The notes: generated by a model not told the origin, from the letters alone. DNA of 64,000 bases from Clostridiaceae bacterium (GCA_016292785.1 JAEDFL010000006.1:6987-70986), one strand, 5' to 3'; counted from the first letter of the stretch, positions 46,326 to 56,125 are shown. Program-made: numbers and translations.

Positions 46326-46354
46326 ATTATAGCACAGCGTCAAGTCTAAGTCAA
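46326..46354 (-). promoter_or_regulatory. Promoter of the macro-domain gene
   Basis: On the minus strand TTGACT (46349-46354) and TATAAT (46326-46331) are 17 bases apart. Confidence 0.82.
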
Positions 46355-46466
46355 CGCCACAAGCCGACGTATTCGAGACAGACGAAGTAACAAAAGTGTA
46401 TTACTCTTTCTTCCGTTTTAGGAAATATTTTTCTCTAAAAAAATGAGGGAATATACTTCTTTTTTC

Positions 46467-46495
46467 TTGACCTCAGGCTTGATTATTGGTATTAT
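46467..46495 (+). promoter_or_regulatory. Promoter of rpe
   Basis: TTGACC (46467-46472) and TATTAT (46490-46495) are 17 bases apart. Confidence 0.75.
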
Positions 46496-46527
46496 ATTAT
46501 ATATGTAATTACGGAAGGGTGTTTCTT

Positions 46528-47172
46528 ATGGTATTGATTGCTCCGTCTGTTCTTTCCTGTGATTTTTCAAAAATGGGCAAAGAAACGGCTCGCATGGACG
46601 CCTGCGGTGCGGACTGGATCCATATTGACGTCATGGACGGTCATTTTGTGCCCAATATCACTTTCGGCGCTCCCGTTGTCAAGTGCGTCAGAAAATGCAC
46701 CGACAAGGTTTTCGACTGTCATCTTATGATAAGCGATCCGCTCAAATATGTTGACGATTTCGTCAAGGCAGGTGCGGATATAATCGACTTTCATATCGAG
46801 TCTGACTCTCCCGTTGATGAAACCCTTGACAAAATAATTGCAAGCGGCTGTAAGGCAGGTCTTGCCGTCAAGCCGAACACCCCCGTTGAAACGATATTTC
46901 CCTATCTTGACAAGCTCAGTATGGCTCTGATAATGACGGTTGAGCCGGGCTTCGGCGGTCAGAAATTTATGGGCGATATGATGGGTAAAATAACCGCCCT
47001 GCGTGAAGAATGTGCAAGGCGTAATTTGAATATCGACATTCAGGTTGACGGCGGTATTTCTGAGACAACCGCTCCTGTCGCAGTCGAAGCAGGGGCGAAT
47101 GTGCTTGTTGCAGGCAGTGCAATCTTCGGCTCGCCCGATCCCGAAAAAACAATACGGGCATTGAGAGGTTGA
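46528..47172 (+). CDS. rpe: Ribulose-phosphate 3-epimerase
   Basis: Rpe interconverts ribulose 5-phosphate and xylulose 5-phosphate in the pentose phosphate pathway. The 214-residue barrel shows IAPSVLSCDF, WIHIDVMDGHFVPNITFG, CHLMISDP, MTVEPGFGGQKF and VDGGI, covering all catalytic aspartates and metal histidines. The ATG at 46528 follows GGAAGG; an upstream in-frame start would overlap the promoter. It is a single gene facing the MecA-like gene. Confidence 0.96.
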   Translation: MVLIAPSVLSCDFSKMGKETARMDACGADWIHIDVMDGHFVPNITFGAPVVKCVRKCTDKVFDCHLMISDPLKYVDDFVKAGADIIDFHIESDSPVDETLDKIIASGCKAGLAVKPNTPVETIFPYLDKLSMALIMTVEPGFGGQKFMGDMMGKITALREECARRNLNIDIQVDGGISETTAPVAVEAGANVLVAGSAIFGSPDPEKTIRALRG

Positions 47173-47175
47173 TTA

Positions 47176-47694
47176 TCATTTTATCTTTGTCCAATGCTCG
47201 TGAGTGACGGCAACGGTCAGTCTGTCCTTGCCGACAAATTTTCCGTATTCGCCGAGCATACGACCGAGACCGCTCGCAGTCTGAGTTCTCAGCTCAAGAC
47301 GGTATTTTCTCCCGTCCGTAAAAATATGTCTGACAGCGTCCTCCGGCAGCAGCTTCATCAGGTCAAGCATATCGTCAACATTTTCAAATTCAAATATTCG
47401 GCTCTGATCGTTTTTTGAAATGACTGTCTCGGGTTTTCTGTTCATTCCGCTTGCAACGGTGAACATCAGAAGACAGCCGCCGCAGGGATCGGGAGCCGCT
47501 TCAATCATCAGACTTCCCGACGGATCAACGTCACGTCCCGTATCTCTGCGGACGGTATCGAGAATTGTCCAGATCACACGCCGGGTTTCAATATTGGAAT
47601 AATCCATATCATCGTATGTAATATCAAGGTCGATCATATCGTCACGGCTTAATCCCACTAAAAATTTATTGCTGCTTATCGGTTGAATATCCAT
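47176..47694 (-). CDS. mecA: MecA-like adaptor protein
   Basis: The 172-residue protein resembles MecA/YpbH adaptors that feed substrates to ClpCP: an N-terminal segment SRDDMIDLDITYDDMDYSN, then a C-terminal domain beginning FEFENVDDMLDLMKLL with RKYRLELR, typical of the MecA C-domain. The middle is short. The call is by pattern and less secure than for most genes here. The ATG at 47694 is preceded by GGAG; a GTG six bases earlier is possible. Its stop is three bases from the rpe stop. Confidence 0.7.
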   Translation of the reverse strand: MDIQPISSNKFLVGLSRDDMIDLDITYDDMDYSNIETRRVIWTILDTVRRDTGRDVDPSGSLMIEAAPDPCGGCLLMFTVASGMNRKPETVISKNDQSRIFEFENVDDMLDLMKLLPEDAVRHIFTDGRKYRLELRTQTASGLGRMLGEYGKFVGKDRLTVAVTHEHWTKIK

Positions 47695-47823
47695 TCTCAC
47701 ATCTCCTCATAAACGTGTTACTTAAAGTATATGACCGTTAAAATCGGTATTCAACCATCAAAATATGGCAAAACCATTTTAAAAGCCGACATTACATTAT
47801 ATGCCGCTTTCAGGAGTAACAGC

Positions 47824-48159
47824 ATGGAAAAATATCAAAAATATAATAAGCGCCGCAAGAGCATAACGGAATTTCGTTCCTCTTACAGCGACAATAAAAA
47901 ATACTTCATCAGCACGGACAGAAAAAGCTCTTGGATGCCCGTGGTGAAATACATCACCATTGCGATTTTTTTCATCGTCTTTGTAATCGCAGGCTTTCTG
48001 ATAACCGACGCTCTGCTTGAAATTTCCGAGGCTCCCTATGTTGCCGAGGAAACGACTGTCCGTGAAGAAAAGACAGAGATCGACAAGAAGTATTTTGAAA
48101 ACATAGTTACAAAAACGCCCGATGAGATCACAACGGGCAGCAAAGGTTCGACAAATTAA
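47824..48159 (+). CDS. Single-pass membrane protein of unknown function
   Basis: The 111-residue product has a basic N-terminus (KYNKRRK), one membrane helix at about residues 40-63 (YITIAIFFIVFVIAGFLITDALL) and an acidic, threonine-rich tail that ends TTGSKGSTN. AGGAG is seven bases before the ATG. It directly abuts the GH13 gene and probably heads that operon. Confidence 0.65.
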   Translation: MEKYQKYNKRRKSITEFRSSYSDNKKYFISTDRKSSWMPVVKYITIAIFFIVFVIAGFLITDALLEISEAPYVAEETTVREEKTEIDKKYFENIVTKTPDEITTGSKGSTN

Positions 48160-50022
48160 ATGTATATTCCCTATAACTCAAGACTTGAATATCACAAGAG
48201 CATATTCGGGGCAGTAAAGACACGTCAGAAAGTCACTTTCCGCATAATTCTGCCCCGTGATTTTTGCTGTCACGCCGCAAAGCTTGTAATCAAAAAAGCC
48301 GGGGAAAGCGATTACAGATATATCAATATGCAATGGGACTGTATGGAGGGCTACGGCGAGGAATGGTGGAGACTCGACTTTTCCGCCGAGGATGCCGCTC
48401 TGTACTTCTATCATTTTGAATACGACACCTCGTGGGGAACAAGCCGCATTTTTCATTTCGGCAACGGTATCGCCTCAATCCAAAGCGAGGGTGAGGACTG
48501 GCAGCTCACGGTTTACGACGAAAATTTCCGAACACCCGAATGGCTCAAGGGCGGAGTTATATATCAGATATTTCCCGACCGTTTTGCCTTTTCGGATACT
48601 AAAAAGCAAAACGTACCGTCCGACAGAGTTTTACGGACGGACAGGGACGGCGAGCCTTACTGGAAGCCGACCGCCGAGGGTAAGGTGCTGAACAACGACT
48701 ATTTCGGCGGCGATCTCAGGGGGATCGAGCAGAAGCTGGATTACCTCAAATCCCTCGGAGTGACCTGTGTTTATCTCAATCCGATCTTCGAGGCTCAGAG
48801 CAACCACCGTTACGACACGGCGGACTATGAAAAAATTGACCCCCTGCTTGGCACGGAAAAGGACTTTTGCTCCCTTTGCCGTTCTGCGGAAAAGCTCGGA
48901 ATAAAAATAATATTAGACGGCGTTTTCAGTCACACGGGCGACGACAGCAAATACTTCAACCGTTATTCCCGTTACGACAGTCTCGGCGCATATCAGTCCA
49001 AAAGCTCTCCCTATTTCGGCTGGTACAAGTTCAACGAATGGCCCGACGATTACGAGAGCTGGTGGGGAATAAAGATTCTGCCCGAGGTTATCGAAGAAAA
49101 CCCCGATTTTATCGACTATATAACAGGCTCAAACGGCATTGCACGCAAATGGCTTCGGCTCGGTGCGGCAGGCTGGCGGCTTGATGTTGCGGACGAGCTG
49201 CCCGACGAATTTCTCGACAGCTTCCGCAAAGCGGTAAAAGAAGAAAAAATCGACGCCCTCGTTCTCGGAGAGGTCTGGGAGGATGCTTCAAACAAATCGA
49301 GCTACGGCAAGCTCCGCCGATATCTGCTCGGCGATCAGCTTGACAGCGTGATGAACTATCCCTTTGCCAATGCTGTAATCGACTTTGTCCGTGAGGCAAA
49401 TGCGGAGCTTTTTGCTTCGAGGGTTATGAGCATTGTCGAGAATTATCCCAAGGAAGTCCTTGATGTGCTGATGAATCATATCTCCACTCACGACACGATG
49501 AGGGCAATCACGGCTCTTGCCGGTGAAAGCTGCAGCTTCCGTGACCGCAAGTGGCAGAGCACACATTCGCTGGACGAAAAAGACTATGCCTACGGCGTAA
49601 GACTGCTGAAAGCCGCTTCGGCAATGCAGTTTGCCCTGCCCGGAGTGCCGACCGTGTACTACGGTGACGAGGCAGGTATGCAGGGCTACAAGGATCCGTT
49701 TAACCGCCGCTGTTATCCCTGGGGCAAGGAAAATCCCGAGCTTATCGAGTGGTATAAAACGCTCGGAAAGGTCAGAGCCGAAAATCCCGTATTCAAGGAC
49801 GGACGGTTTGAAATCCTTTCCTCGGTTGCAGGCTGTGTTGCCTTTTCAAGAAAGAACGACAGCGAAGCAATACTTGTAATTTCAAACAGCAATCCTCACC
49901 CGATAACCTACTATGTCAGATCGGAGTGGTGCAACGCAGAGGATCTTCTCGGCAACTGCACCGTGACCGCCAATATGGTGGATATTGAAGAAAAATCAAC
50001 AGTTATTTTGAAAAGAAAGTGA
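48160..50022 (+). CDS. GH13 alpha-amylase family enzyme, neopullulanase/cyclomaltodextrinase type
   Basis: This 620-residue enzyme probably hydrolyses imported maltodextrins or cyclodextrins. An N-terminal CBM34-like beta domain (residues 1-120) precedes the barrel. Motifs are GVTCVYLNPIFEAQSNHRYDTADY, DGVFSHTG (region I), GWRLDVADELP (nucleophile Asp), LGEVWEDA (acid Glu) and NHISTHDTMR (transition-state Asp). No signal peptide is present, so it is cytosolic. It starts right after the stop of the previous gene and its stop overlaps a possible GTG start of the next. Confidence 0.93.
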   Translation: MYIPYNSRLEYHKSIFGAVKTRQKVTFRIILPRDFCCHAAKLVIKKAGESDYRYINMQWDCMEGYGEEWWRLDFSAEDAALYFYHFEYDTSWGTSRIFHFGNGIASIQSEGEDWQLTVYDENFRTPEWLKGGVIYQIFPDRFAFSDTKKQNVPSDRVLRTDRDGEPYWKPTAEGKVLNNDYFGGDLRGIEQKLDYLKSLGVTCVYLNPIFEAQSNHRYDTADYEKIDPLLGTEKDFCSLCRSAEKLGIKIILDGVFSHTGDDSKYFNRYSRYDSLGAYQSKSSPYFGWYKFNEWPDDYESWWGIKILPEVIEENPDFIDYITGSNGIARKWLRLGAAGWRLDVADELPDEFLDSFRKAVKEEKIDALVLGEVWEDASNKSSYGKLRRYLLGDQLDSVMNYPFANAVIDFVREANAELFASRVMSIVENYPKEVLDVLMNHISTHDTMRAITALAGESCSFRDRKWQSTHSLDEKDYAYGVRLLKAASAMQFALPGVPTVYYGDEAGMQGYKDPFNRRCYPWGKENPELIEWYKTLGKVRAENPVFKDGRFEILSSVAGCVAFSRKNDSEAILVISNSNPHPITYYVRSEWCNAEDLLGNCTVTANMVDIEEKSTVILKRK

Positions 50023-50027
50023 TATAT

Positions 50028-50906
50028 ATGGCATTTAGAGGTCATAAGTTCAAAACAAGCAAACAGGACAAAAAGAGCGATCTCCTGCGTTTTTTTGCAG
50101 CTTTTCTCGCATTCGCTCTTGTATTCGGCTCAATTTCTGCCGTCGTGATTTTCAGACACAATCAAATATCCCTGAAAAGCATTTTTTCAAAGGAGACAAC
50201 CACGTCCGACTCGGAGGAAACAACAACCGAGGAGCAGAATATAACCCCGACCGAGCTAAGCGGAAAAACCAATTTCCTGATTTTCTGTTCCGCCGACGAC
50301 TATTCGGAAATGTATTTTCTGCACATTATCGAAGCGGATATGGACAACTGTATTCTGAAAGTCCGTCCTCTCAATCCCGACGGTAAATCGGCGGACGGCA
50401 AGTCCTACGTTCAGATACTCAAAGAGAGCGGCGCAGGCAGGCTTATTTCTGCGGTCGCCCAAAAGGAGAACATCGAGATCGCCAAATACGCAGGCTCTAC
50501 GGCGGAAACCTTTGCCCTTGCAATCAACTATATGGACGGTCTGCCTTACAACGTAAACGAGCGCATCGAATACCGAACGGACGAATACACCCTCATTCTC
50601 ACTCAGGGCAATCAGACAATCAAGGGTGAAACGCTGATCAAATACTTCAGGTATTGCAAAACTCTCGGCACGGAGGGAATGAGGACTCAGGGCAAGCTCG
50701 TCTGTGCGATGCTTGACAGCTTTATAAATCCCAAGAACGTTGAAAACGGTTCTATTATTTATCAAAAGCTGCTTACAAAGCTCGATTCCAACAGCGATAT
50801 CTCGTTCTTTGAGGCGGCGGAAGCAATGGCAACAATAAAGGCGTTCTGCAATTCTGATCAGAGAAAAAATTCAACCGTTATTATAAACGATTCAAGCATA
50901 TCCTAA
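50028..50906 (+). CDS. Membrane-anchored protein with possible LCP-like domain
   Basis: The 292-residue product has one membrane helix (LRFFAAFLAFALVFGSISAVVIF), a Thr/Glu-rich linker, and an extracellular domain of about 200 residues. The middle (GLPYNVNERIEYRTDEYTLILTQGNQTIKGETLIKYFRY) resembles the LytR-CpsA-Psr core, but the usual arginine-rich catalytic positions are not clear. It may be a degenerate LCP protein. The start is uncertain between ATG 50028 and GTG 50019, which overlaps the GH13 stop. Confidence 0.6.
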   Translation: MAFRGHKFKTSKQDKKSDLLRFFAAFLAFALVFGSISAVVIFRHNQISLKSIFSKETTTSDSEETTTEEQNITPTELSGKTNFLIFCSADDYSEMYFLHIIEADMDNCILKVRPLNPDGKSADGKSYVQILKESGAGRLISAVAQKENIEIAKYAGSTAETFALAINYMDGLPYNVNERIEYRTDEYTLILTQGNQTIKGETLIKYFRYCKTLGTEGMRTQGKLVCAMLDSFINPKNVENGSIIYQKLLTKLDSNSDISFFEAAEAMATIKAFCNSDQRKNSTVIINDSSIS

Positions 50907-50918
50907 GGAGGAAAACAA

Positions 50919-52529
50919 ATGTCAGAAAAACCTATCAGAGGCTCTCAGCCTCAGCCCGACCACATTTTTATCAGCATCGCCGATGATGCGAAAACAACGA
51001 TGAACGTCACCTGGAGGACAAGCACGGACGTTAAAAACGGCTATGTTCTTTACCGTGAGGACGGCACGGACGAGATTAAGCGTACCGAAGCCGATACCGA
51101 GGTTTTAAAAAGCGATATTGATATCAGCAATATGTTCTGGGTAAAGCTGACCGGTCTCAAGCCCGATACAAAATATTTCTACACCTGCGGCGATGACAGC
51201 CACAGGAGTGACGAATTCAGCTTCACTACCGAGCCTGAAAACCTTACTAAATTCAAATTTATCTGCGTTTCGGATCAGCAGAAGGGCGGCTGTAAATGTC
51301 CCGACTATTCTCATTTTACCGAAATTCTCAAGACTGTTCTTGCCGAAAATCCTGACGCACGTTTCATTCTTACGGGCGGCGACAATACGGATTGCGGTCA
51401 GCACGAAGTCCAGTGGAACGGCGCATTTGAGGGCGTGAAAGGAATTGTCGAAAGCATTCCCTTTATGATGTCTGTCGGCAACCATGACAACCGAGGCTTC
51501 AAGGATTATGAGCATGGCATCGGAAGATATTATGCCGAGCCTGCCGAGTTCTTTAACAATCAGTTCAAAGGCTCCTACGCATACGACGGCCCCGAAAACT
51601 GGAAGACGGAAAACTATACCTTCAACTACGGCAATGTGCATTTCCAGGTTATCGGTGTAAACGGTCCGGAGGAAGTTAATCAATGGATGATCGACGACCT
51701 GAACAAAAACAGGAGAACGTGGAATATCGGTACATATCATTTCCCGATCTGCTATTCAGGCTCGGACTGCGCCAACTATGACGCTTATCCTGTTATGACA
51801 GAGGGCTTTGAAATGCTCGACCTCGTTTTCTCAGGTCATGAGCACAACTTTGCAAGAAGCTTCCCCAGAAGAAACGAGGAGCTTTTCGAGCGTCCGTCAC
51901 AGGGTACGATTCACTATATGCTCGGCAATTCCAATCAGAATCCTCCGGGAACAAGAGCAATTTCAAAGGTTTGGCATTCCGCTTTCTACTGCGAGGAGGA
52001 GCCCGTCTCCGTCGTTGCGATAGTAGAGGTTGACGGCGAAAAAATCACCCTGACATCAAAGATTATCGAGGACGGCAGAATTGTTGACAAGTGTACAATC
52101 GACAAGGCAAAGGACGAGATCACACCTTATGCCATCGCTCCGAAATTCAATCAGACTCGTATGACCTTTAAGGGTGCGCTGATGGGACTTTGCCAGTCCG
52201 CCGTACCGTGCGAGAATGTTGACGGAACGTGGTATGCCTGCTTCGGCACTCTTATCGGCTACATCGGCGGCTATGTTTTGAAGGAAAAGGGCAAGATCAC
52301 GCTTGAAGCCTACGGCAAGAGGGTAGAGTTTTTTGAAAACAGCGATCAGGCAACCGTAAACGGAGAAACCGTTACAATCGGCGCAAAGGTGCTGAGACTT
52401 CGCAATCAGCTTTATATGCCTGCCGACGCATGCGAGCTTTTTGATATGAGATGGGCATATGCCGCAAGGAACAATTTCATCTCGTTCGAGCATGAAGATG
52501 AATCTCTCCTGATAACCGAACAGCCGTAA
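50919..52529 (+). CDS. Purple-acid-phosphatase-like metallophosphoesterase
   Basis: The 536-residue protein has an N-terminal fibronectin-III-like domain (residues 10-105), a calcineurin-like phosphoesterase core with CVSDQQ, GGDNTD, GNHDNRG, HFPICYS and GHEHNFARS, and a C-terminal domain of about 100 residues resembling copper-amine-oxidase N-terminal repeats (VNGETVTIGAKVLRLRNQLYMPADAC). The first metal-site motif is SDQQ rather than the usual GDxG. No signal peptide is seen, odd for domains usually found outside the cell. AAGGAGG precedes the ATG. Confidence 0.82.
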   Translation: MSEKPIRGSQPQPDHIFISIADDAKTTMNVTWRTSTDVKNGYVLYREDGTDEIKRTEADTEVLKSDIDISNMFWVKLTGLKPDTKYFYTCGDDSHRSDEFSFTTEPENLTKFKFICVSDQQKGGCKCPDYSHFTEILKTVLAENPDARFILTGGDNTDCGQHEVQWNGAFEGVKGIVESIPFMMSVGNHDNRGFKDYEHGIGRYYAEPAEFFNNQFKGSYAYDGPENWKTENYTFNYGNVHFQVIGVNGPEEVNQWMIDDLNKNRRTWNIGTYHFPICYSGSDCANYDAYPVMTEGFEMLDLVFSGHEHNFARSFPRRNEELFERPSQGTIHYMLGNSNQNPPGTRAISKVWHSAFYCEEEPVSVVAIVEVDGEKITLTSKIIEDGRIVDKCTIDKAKDEITPYAIAPKFNQTRMTFKGALMGLCQSAVPCENVDGTWYACFGTLIGYIGGYVLKEKGKITLEAYGKRVEFFENSDQATVNGETVTIGAKVLRLRNQLYMPADACELFDMRWAYAARNNFISFEHEDESLLITEQP

Positions 52530-52558
52530 TTGACAAATTGAAAAATATAATGTATAAT
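52530..52558 (+). promoter_or_regulatory. Promoter of the small membrane protein gene
   Basis: TTGACA (52530-52535) and TATAAT (52553-52558) are 17 bases apart, starting at the last base of the preceding stop codon. Confidence 0.85.
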
Positions 52559-52578
52559 CAAAATCGGAGCTGGTGACA

Positions 52579-52863
52579 ATGTCAAAGAAAAAAGCAGAAC
52601 AGCAAACTAATATTGATCTGACCGACGTTCAGAAGCGTATGGATCAGTATGCAAAGGCGTGTGAACAAGAGAAGAAAGGCAAGATTACCGCCCTCTCTAT
52701 GATCGGCGTCACAATCGTCTGCCTTTTGATTCTTCTCATCGTCGGACTGAAGCTCAGCGGAGTAGGCTTCACCGCAGTTGTCGACGGGAACTCCGGACAG
52801 GTCACGGTCGTAGATTCCGCAGATGTCAGCGGCACAAAGCTTGCCGACACCGTGACGAAATAA
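52579..52863 (+). CDS. Small single-pass membrane protein
   Basis: The 94-residue protein has a charged, coiled-coil-prone N-terminus (DVQKRMDQYAKACEQEKKGK), one membrane helix (residues 40-60) and a short outer tail. No family is recognised. It has its own strong promoter and a terminator just after it, so it forms a separate unit. GGAG is ten bases before the ATG. Confidence 0.65.
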   Translation: MSKKKAEQQTNIDLTDVQKRMDQYAKACEQEKKGKITALSMIGVTIVCLLILLIVGLKLSGVGFTAVVDGNSGQVTVVDSADVSGTKLADTVTK

Positions 52864-52871
52864 AAAAATTA

Positions 52872-52905
52872 GGGGCTGTCGCACTAAGACAGCCCCTTCA
52901 TTATT
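52872..52905. terminator. Bidirectional terminator
   Basis: GGGGCTGTC (52872-52880) and GACAGCCCC (52888-52896) form a nine-pair stem. T-runs lie on both strands, so it can end the converging DUF4474 gene as well. Confidence 0.9.
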
Positions 52906-52914
52906 TATTGCTAT

Positions 52915-54123
52915 TCAATTTTCCTGCGCCCAAAGCCAAGAAACCTTTGCGCCGTCACGGCTCGCTTCTATGCCCTTTTTATTTGCGCCCTGAACGAACA
53001 GCTCTGCAAACTCCTCGTTCGGAAATTCAATCGTACCCTTTGCGGTAAGATATTTTGCGTCATAAATCTTTTCCTCGATTGAGAAGCCGATAACCCACCA
53101 ATGGAGCTGAGGCTCACGGGCAAATATCTTTCTGTTGCCCTGGTAAAGCTCAAGGCTCATAACCATCATATCTTCATCGGGAGCGCACTCATAAAACGTT
53201 GTTTTAATCTGCTGTTCGGGACGATTATAAATGCCGATCTCCGCACCGTTTGATATCCAGTAAATACCCTTCCAGATCTGGAAAAGCCAATCCTTTCCGC
53301 CGTAGGTGAGGTAAATACGTTTGGTGTCGTAGTCATATACCGTCAGGTTTGCCAAAATATCATAGGCGATACAGAAGCCGAAATATCTCTGCCATGTGTC
53401 CGTGATTGCATAGATAACGTAACCGTCGCCGTCAAGGTTGAAGCCGAATACTCCTCGGTTGTTTCTTCTTTTCAGCTCATGAGTATTGGTGTCGTAAACA
53501 AAATCGGATTTGATTTTTTCCGAAGAGCCATCCCTGTAATATATCATAATAAATACCTTGTATATTTCAGGCTCGCTTTCGTTCTGCTCCGCATCAATGC
53601 TCATATGGTCTATGCCGAGAAGATACATTCTTGCAAAGTCAAAGAAAAGTCCCTCGAAAGTTTTGCCCTGCTTGTAGAAATCGTTAGCTTTCTCTTTGAA
53701 CAGCGGAGCAAGCGTATCAACATCAATTCTCAGCAGCTCGCATACTTTGTCCGAGCCGTCCGTAAAATCGGGAAGGCAGTTCGCAATCTGGAACGGATCA
53801 AGCGTGCCGCCGGTCTTTACCAGCCACTCGCTGAAAATGTCGTCCATAACTCCGTTGACTTCAATACGGATCTTCTTTTCATTGATGATATTAAATCCGA
53901 AAATCTTCTTGAACATAGCGTTGATGGTGTCCACGAAGCCGAAAAACTGTTCGGTTGTCAGATGATCCTTTCCCTCGTTATAGCCGGGGTCCGTTTCGTC
54001 AATGATAACCTCACCGCTCGGAACATCGGCGTCCGTCTTTGCAACGGTGAAAACCGTTACCGTCGAGAAAACAAACGTAAGCGTCAGCAAAACCGCAATC
54101 AGCCTGTCAGCAATTCTCTTCAT
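52915..54123 (-). CDS. Secreted DUF4474-family protein
   Basis: The 402-residue protein has an N-terminal signal or anchor (RLIAVLLTLTFVFSTVTVFTVA). Residues 45-160 are helical and residues 190-400 match the DUF4474 pattern, including YGGKDWLFQIWKGIYWISNGAEIGIYNRP. The domain's function is unknown. GGGAG precedes the ATG at 54123. The gene stands alone. No promoter was pinned down upstream on the minus strand. Confidence 0.75.
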   Translation of the reverse strand: MKRIADRLIAVLLTLTFVFSTVTVFTVAKTDADVPSGEVIIDETDPGYNEGKDHLTTEQFFGFVDTINAMFKKIFGFNIINEKKIRIEVNGVMDDIFSEWLVKTGGTLDPFQIANCLPDFTDGSDKVCELLRIDVDTLAPLFKEKANDFYKQGKTFEGLFFDFARMYLLGIDHMSIDAEQNESEPEIYKVFIMIYYRDGSSEKIKSDFVYDTNTHELKRRNNRGVFGFNLDGDGYVIYAITDTWQRYFGFCIAYDILANLTVYDYDTKRIYLTYGGKDWLFQIWKGIYWISNGAEIGIYNRPEQQIKTTFYECAPDEDMMVMSLELYQGNRKIFAREPQLHWWVIGFSIEEKIYDAKYLTAKGTIEFPNEEFAELFVQGANKKGIEASRDGAKVSWLWAQEN

Positions 54124-54321
54124 AAAAATTCTCCCTTCAATCATTTTTGCCGAAGTTCAGTATACCGCAAAACACTTTTTATTATTATTCCATGTTCTGT
54201 ATAAATATACCTATTCATCCGGTTCAATGTTATTACTATACATTATAAATGAACGATTGTCAAATGAAACTTTACTATGCAATTATTATTTTTACATTTT
54301 ATTAAAATCGTATAACCCTCC

Positions 54322-54350
54322 TTGACAGGACGGCAAAAATGTATTAAAAT
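54322..54350 (+). promoter_or_regulatory. Promoter of rny
   Basis: TTGACA (54322-54327) and TAAAAT (54345-54350) are 17 bases apart. The leader of about 130 bases contains a GATCTGACCG / GATCGGTC imperfect stem. Confidence 0.78.
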
Positions 54351-54490
54351 AGTACAGATGAAATTATATTTTGCCGGATTATAGTTTCATCGGATCTGAC
54401 CGTCGGAAACGAACATCCGCAGATCGGTCAATATAACTAATTGATTTACTTATTAAATTAAAATTTTAAGACAGGAGGTGCATTTATACT

Positions 54491-56053
54491 TTGTTGACAA
54501 TTAAAATATCACTGTTTGTTGTGATTATAATTGCCTGTGTTGTTGCTGCGGCGGCAGCCGGAGTCCTCGTCGGTATCGTTTACCGAAAGAAGGTTGCGGA
54601 AGCCACGATCGGCTCGGCTCAGCAGGAGGCTACCAGAATAGTGAACGACGCCGTTTCAAAGGCAGAGTCCAAGAAGAAGGAAGCTATCCTTGAGGCTAAG
54701 GACGAGATCCACCGTCAGCGCACAGAGCTTGAAAAAGAGCTTCGTGAAAGAAGAAGCGAGGTTCAGCGTCAGGAGCGCAGACTTGCTCAGAAAGAGGAAA
54801 GTCTTGACAGAAAGACCGAGAACATCGAAAAGAAGGACGAACAGCTCACCAACAAGCTCAAAGTAGCCGAGAAAAAAGCAGAGGAAATCGAGCTGGTAAA
54901 GCGCAGTCAGATTGAGATGCTTGAAAAAATCTCAGGCTTCAACAAGGAACAGGCTAAGGATTATCTGCTCAAAACTCTTGAGTCCGATCTCGTCCACGAG
55001 AAAGCGGTCAAGATTATGGAATACGAGCAGAAAACAAAGGATGAAGCAGACGAGAAAGCTCGTGAAATTATTGCAACGGCAATTCAGCGCTGCGCCGCAG
55101 ATCACAGTGCGGACGCCACCGTTTCGGTCGTTGCCTTGCCCAACGATGAGATGAAAGGTCGTATAATCGGTCGTGAGGGACGAAATATACGAACTCTTGA
55201 AACGATTACGGGAGTCGATCTTATTATCGACGATACGCCCGAAGCGATCACGGTATCGTGTTTTGATCCCGTTCGCCGTGAAATCGCAAGACTTACGCTT
55301 GAAAAGCTCATTGCAGACGGCAGAATCCACCCGACAAGGATCGAGGAGCTGTATGAAAAATCCAAACGTGAGGTTGAACACACAATTAAGCAGACAGGTG
55401 AAAGAGCCGCTATTGACGCAGGCGTCAACGGCATACATCCTGAACTTATTAAACAGCTCGGCAAGCTGAAATACCGTACCAGCTACGGTCAGAACGTTCT
55501 CAACCATTCTCTTGAGGTTTCCTATATCGCAGGTCTTATGGCGTCCGAGCTCGGAGCCGACGTTAAGACGGCAAAACGTGCCGGTCTTCTCCACGATATC
55601 GGTAAGGCACTCGACCATGAGATGGAAGGCTCACATATTGAACTCGGCGTTGAATATGCCAGAAAGTATAAGGAGAACGATAATGTCGTTCACGCTATCG
55701 AAGCCCACCACGGCGACGTTGAAGCAAGAACGATCGTTGCTTGCCTCGTTCAGGCGGCCGATGCAATTTCCGCCGCAAGACCGGGCGCAAGAAGAGAAAA
55801 TCTTCAGAACTATATCAAGAGACTTGAAAAGCTCGAAGAGATCACAAACTCATTCCCATGCGTTGATAAATCGTATGCTATCCAGGCAGGCCGTGAGGTT
55901 CGTATCATGGTTAAGCCTGAGGCGGTTTCGGACGATCAGATGGTACTCGTTGCCAGAGATATCGTTAAGAAAATCGAGGATGAACTGGAGTATCCCGGAC
56001 AGATCAAGGTCAACGTTATCCGTGAAAACCGTGTGATTGACGTTGCTAAATAA
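54491..56053 (+). CDS. rny: Ribonuclease Y
   Basis: RNase Y is the membrane-bound endonuclease that starts mRNA decay in Bacillota. The 520 residues comprise an N-terminal membrane helix, a long charged coiled coil (residues 30-150), a KH domain ([23 protein letters not shown]) and an HD domain ([19 protein letters not shown]). The start codon is TTG at 54491, twelve bases after AGGAGG; an adjacent TTG is the alternative. The family starts at this position. Confidence 0.95.
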   Translation: MLTIKISLFVVIIIACVVAAAAAGVLVGIVYRKKVAEATIGSAQQEATRIVNDAVSKAESKKKEAILEAKDEIHRQRTELEKELRERRSEVQRQERRLAQKEESLDRKTENIEKKDEQLTNKLKVAEKKAEEIELVKRSQIEMLEKISGFNKEQAKDYLLKTLESDLVHEKAVKIMEYEQKTKDEADEKAREIIATAIQRCAADHSADATVSVVALPNDEMKGRIIGREGRNIRTLETITGVDLIIDDTPEAITVSCFDPVRREIARLTLEKLIADGRIHPTRIEELYEKSKREVEHTIKQTGERAAIDAGVNGIHPELIKQLGKLKYRTSYGQNVLNHSLEVSYIAGLMASELGADVKTAKRAGLLHDIGKALDHEMEGSHIELGVEYARKYKENDNVVHAIEAHHGDVEARTIVACLVQAADAISAARPGARRENLQNYIKRLEKLEEITNSFPCVDKSYAIQAGREVRIMVKPEAVSDDQMVLVARDIVKKIEDELEYPGQIKVNVIRENRVIDVAK

Positions 56054-56085
56054 TTTTTGAAATAGAGTAAAACTGAAAGTAATCA

Positions 56086-56116
56086 GGCGTTTCGGAAAAT
56101 CCGAAACGCCTTTTTA
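56086..56116. terminator. Bidirectional terminator between rny and the GH29-like gene
   Basis: GGCGTTTCGGA (56086-56096) and TCCGAAACGCC (56100-56110) flank a three-base loop; TTTTTAATT follows on the plus strand. Confidence 0.9.
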
Positions 56117-56125
56117 ATTATTCAA

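Noticed and set aside
55102..55618. Minus-strand ORFs opposite rny
   Set aside because: Shadows of the KH and HD region with no independent support.
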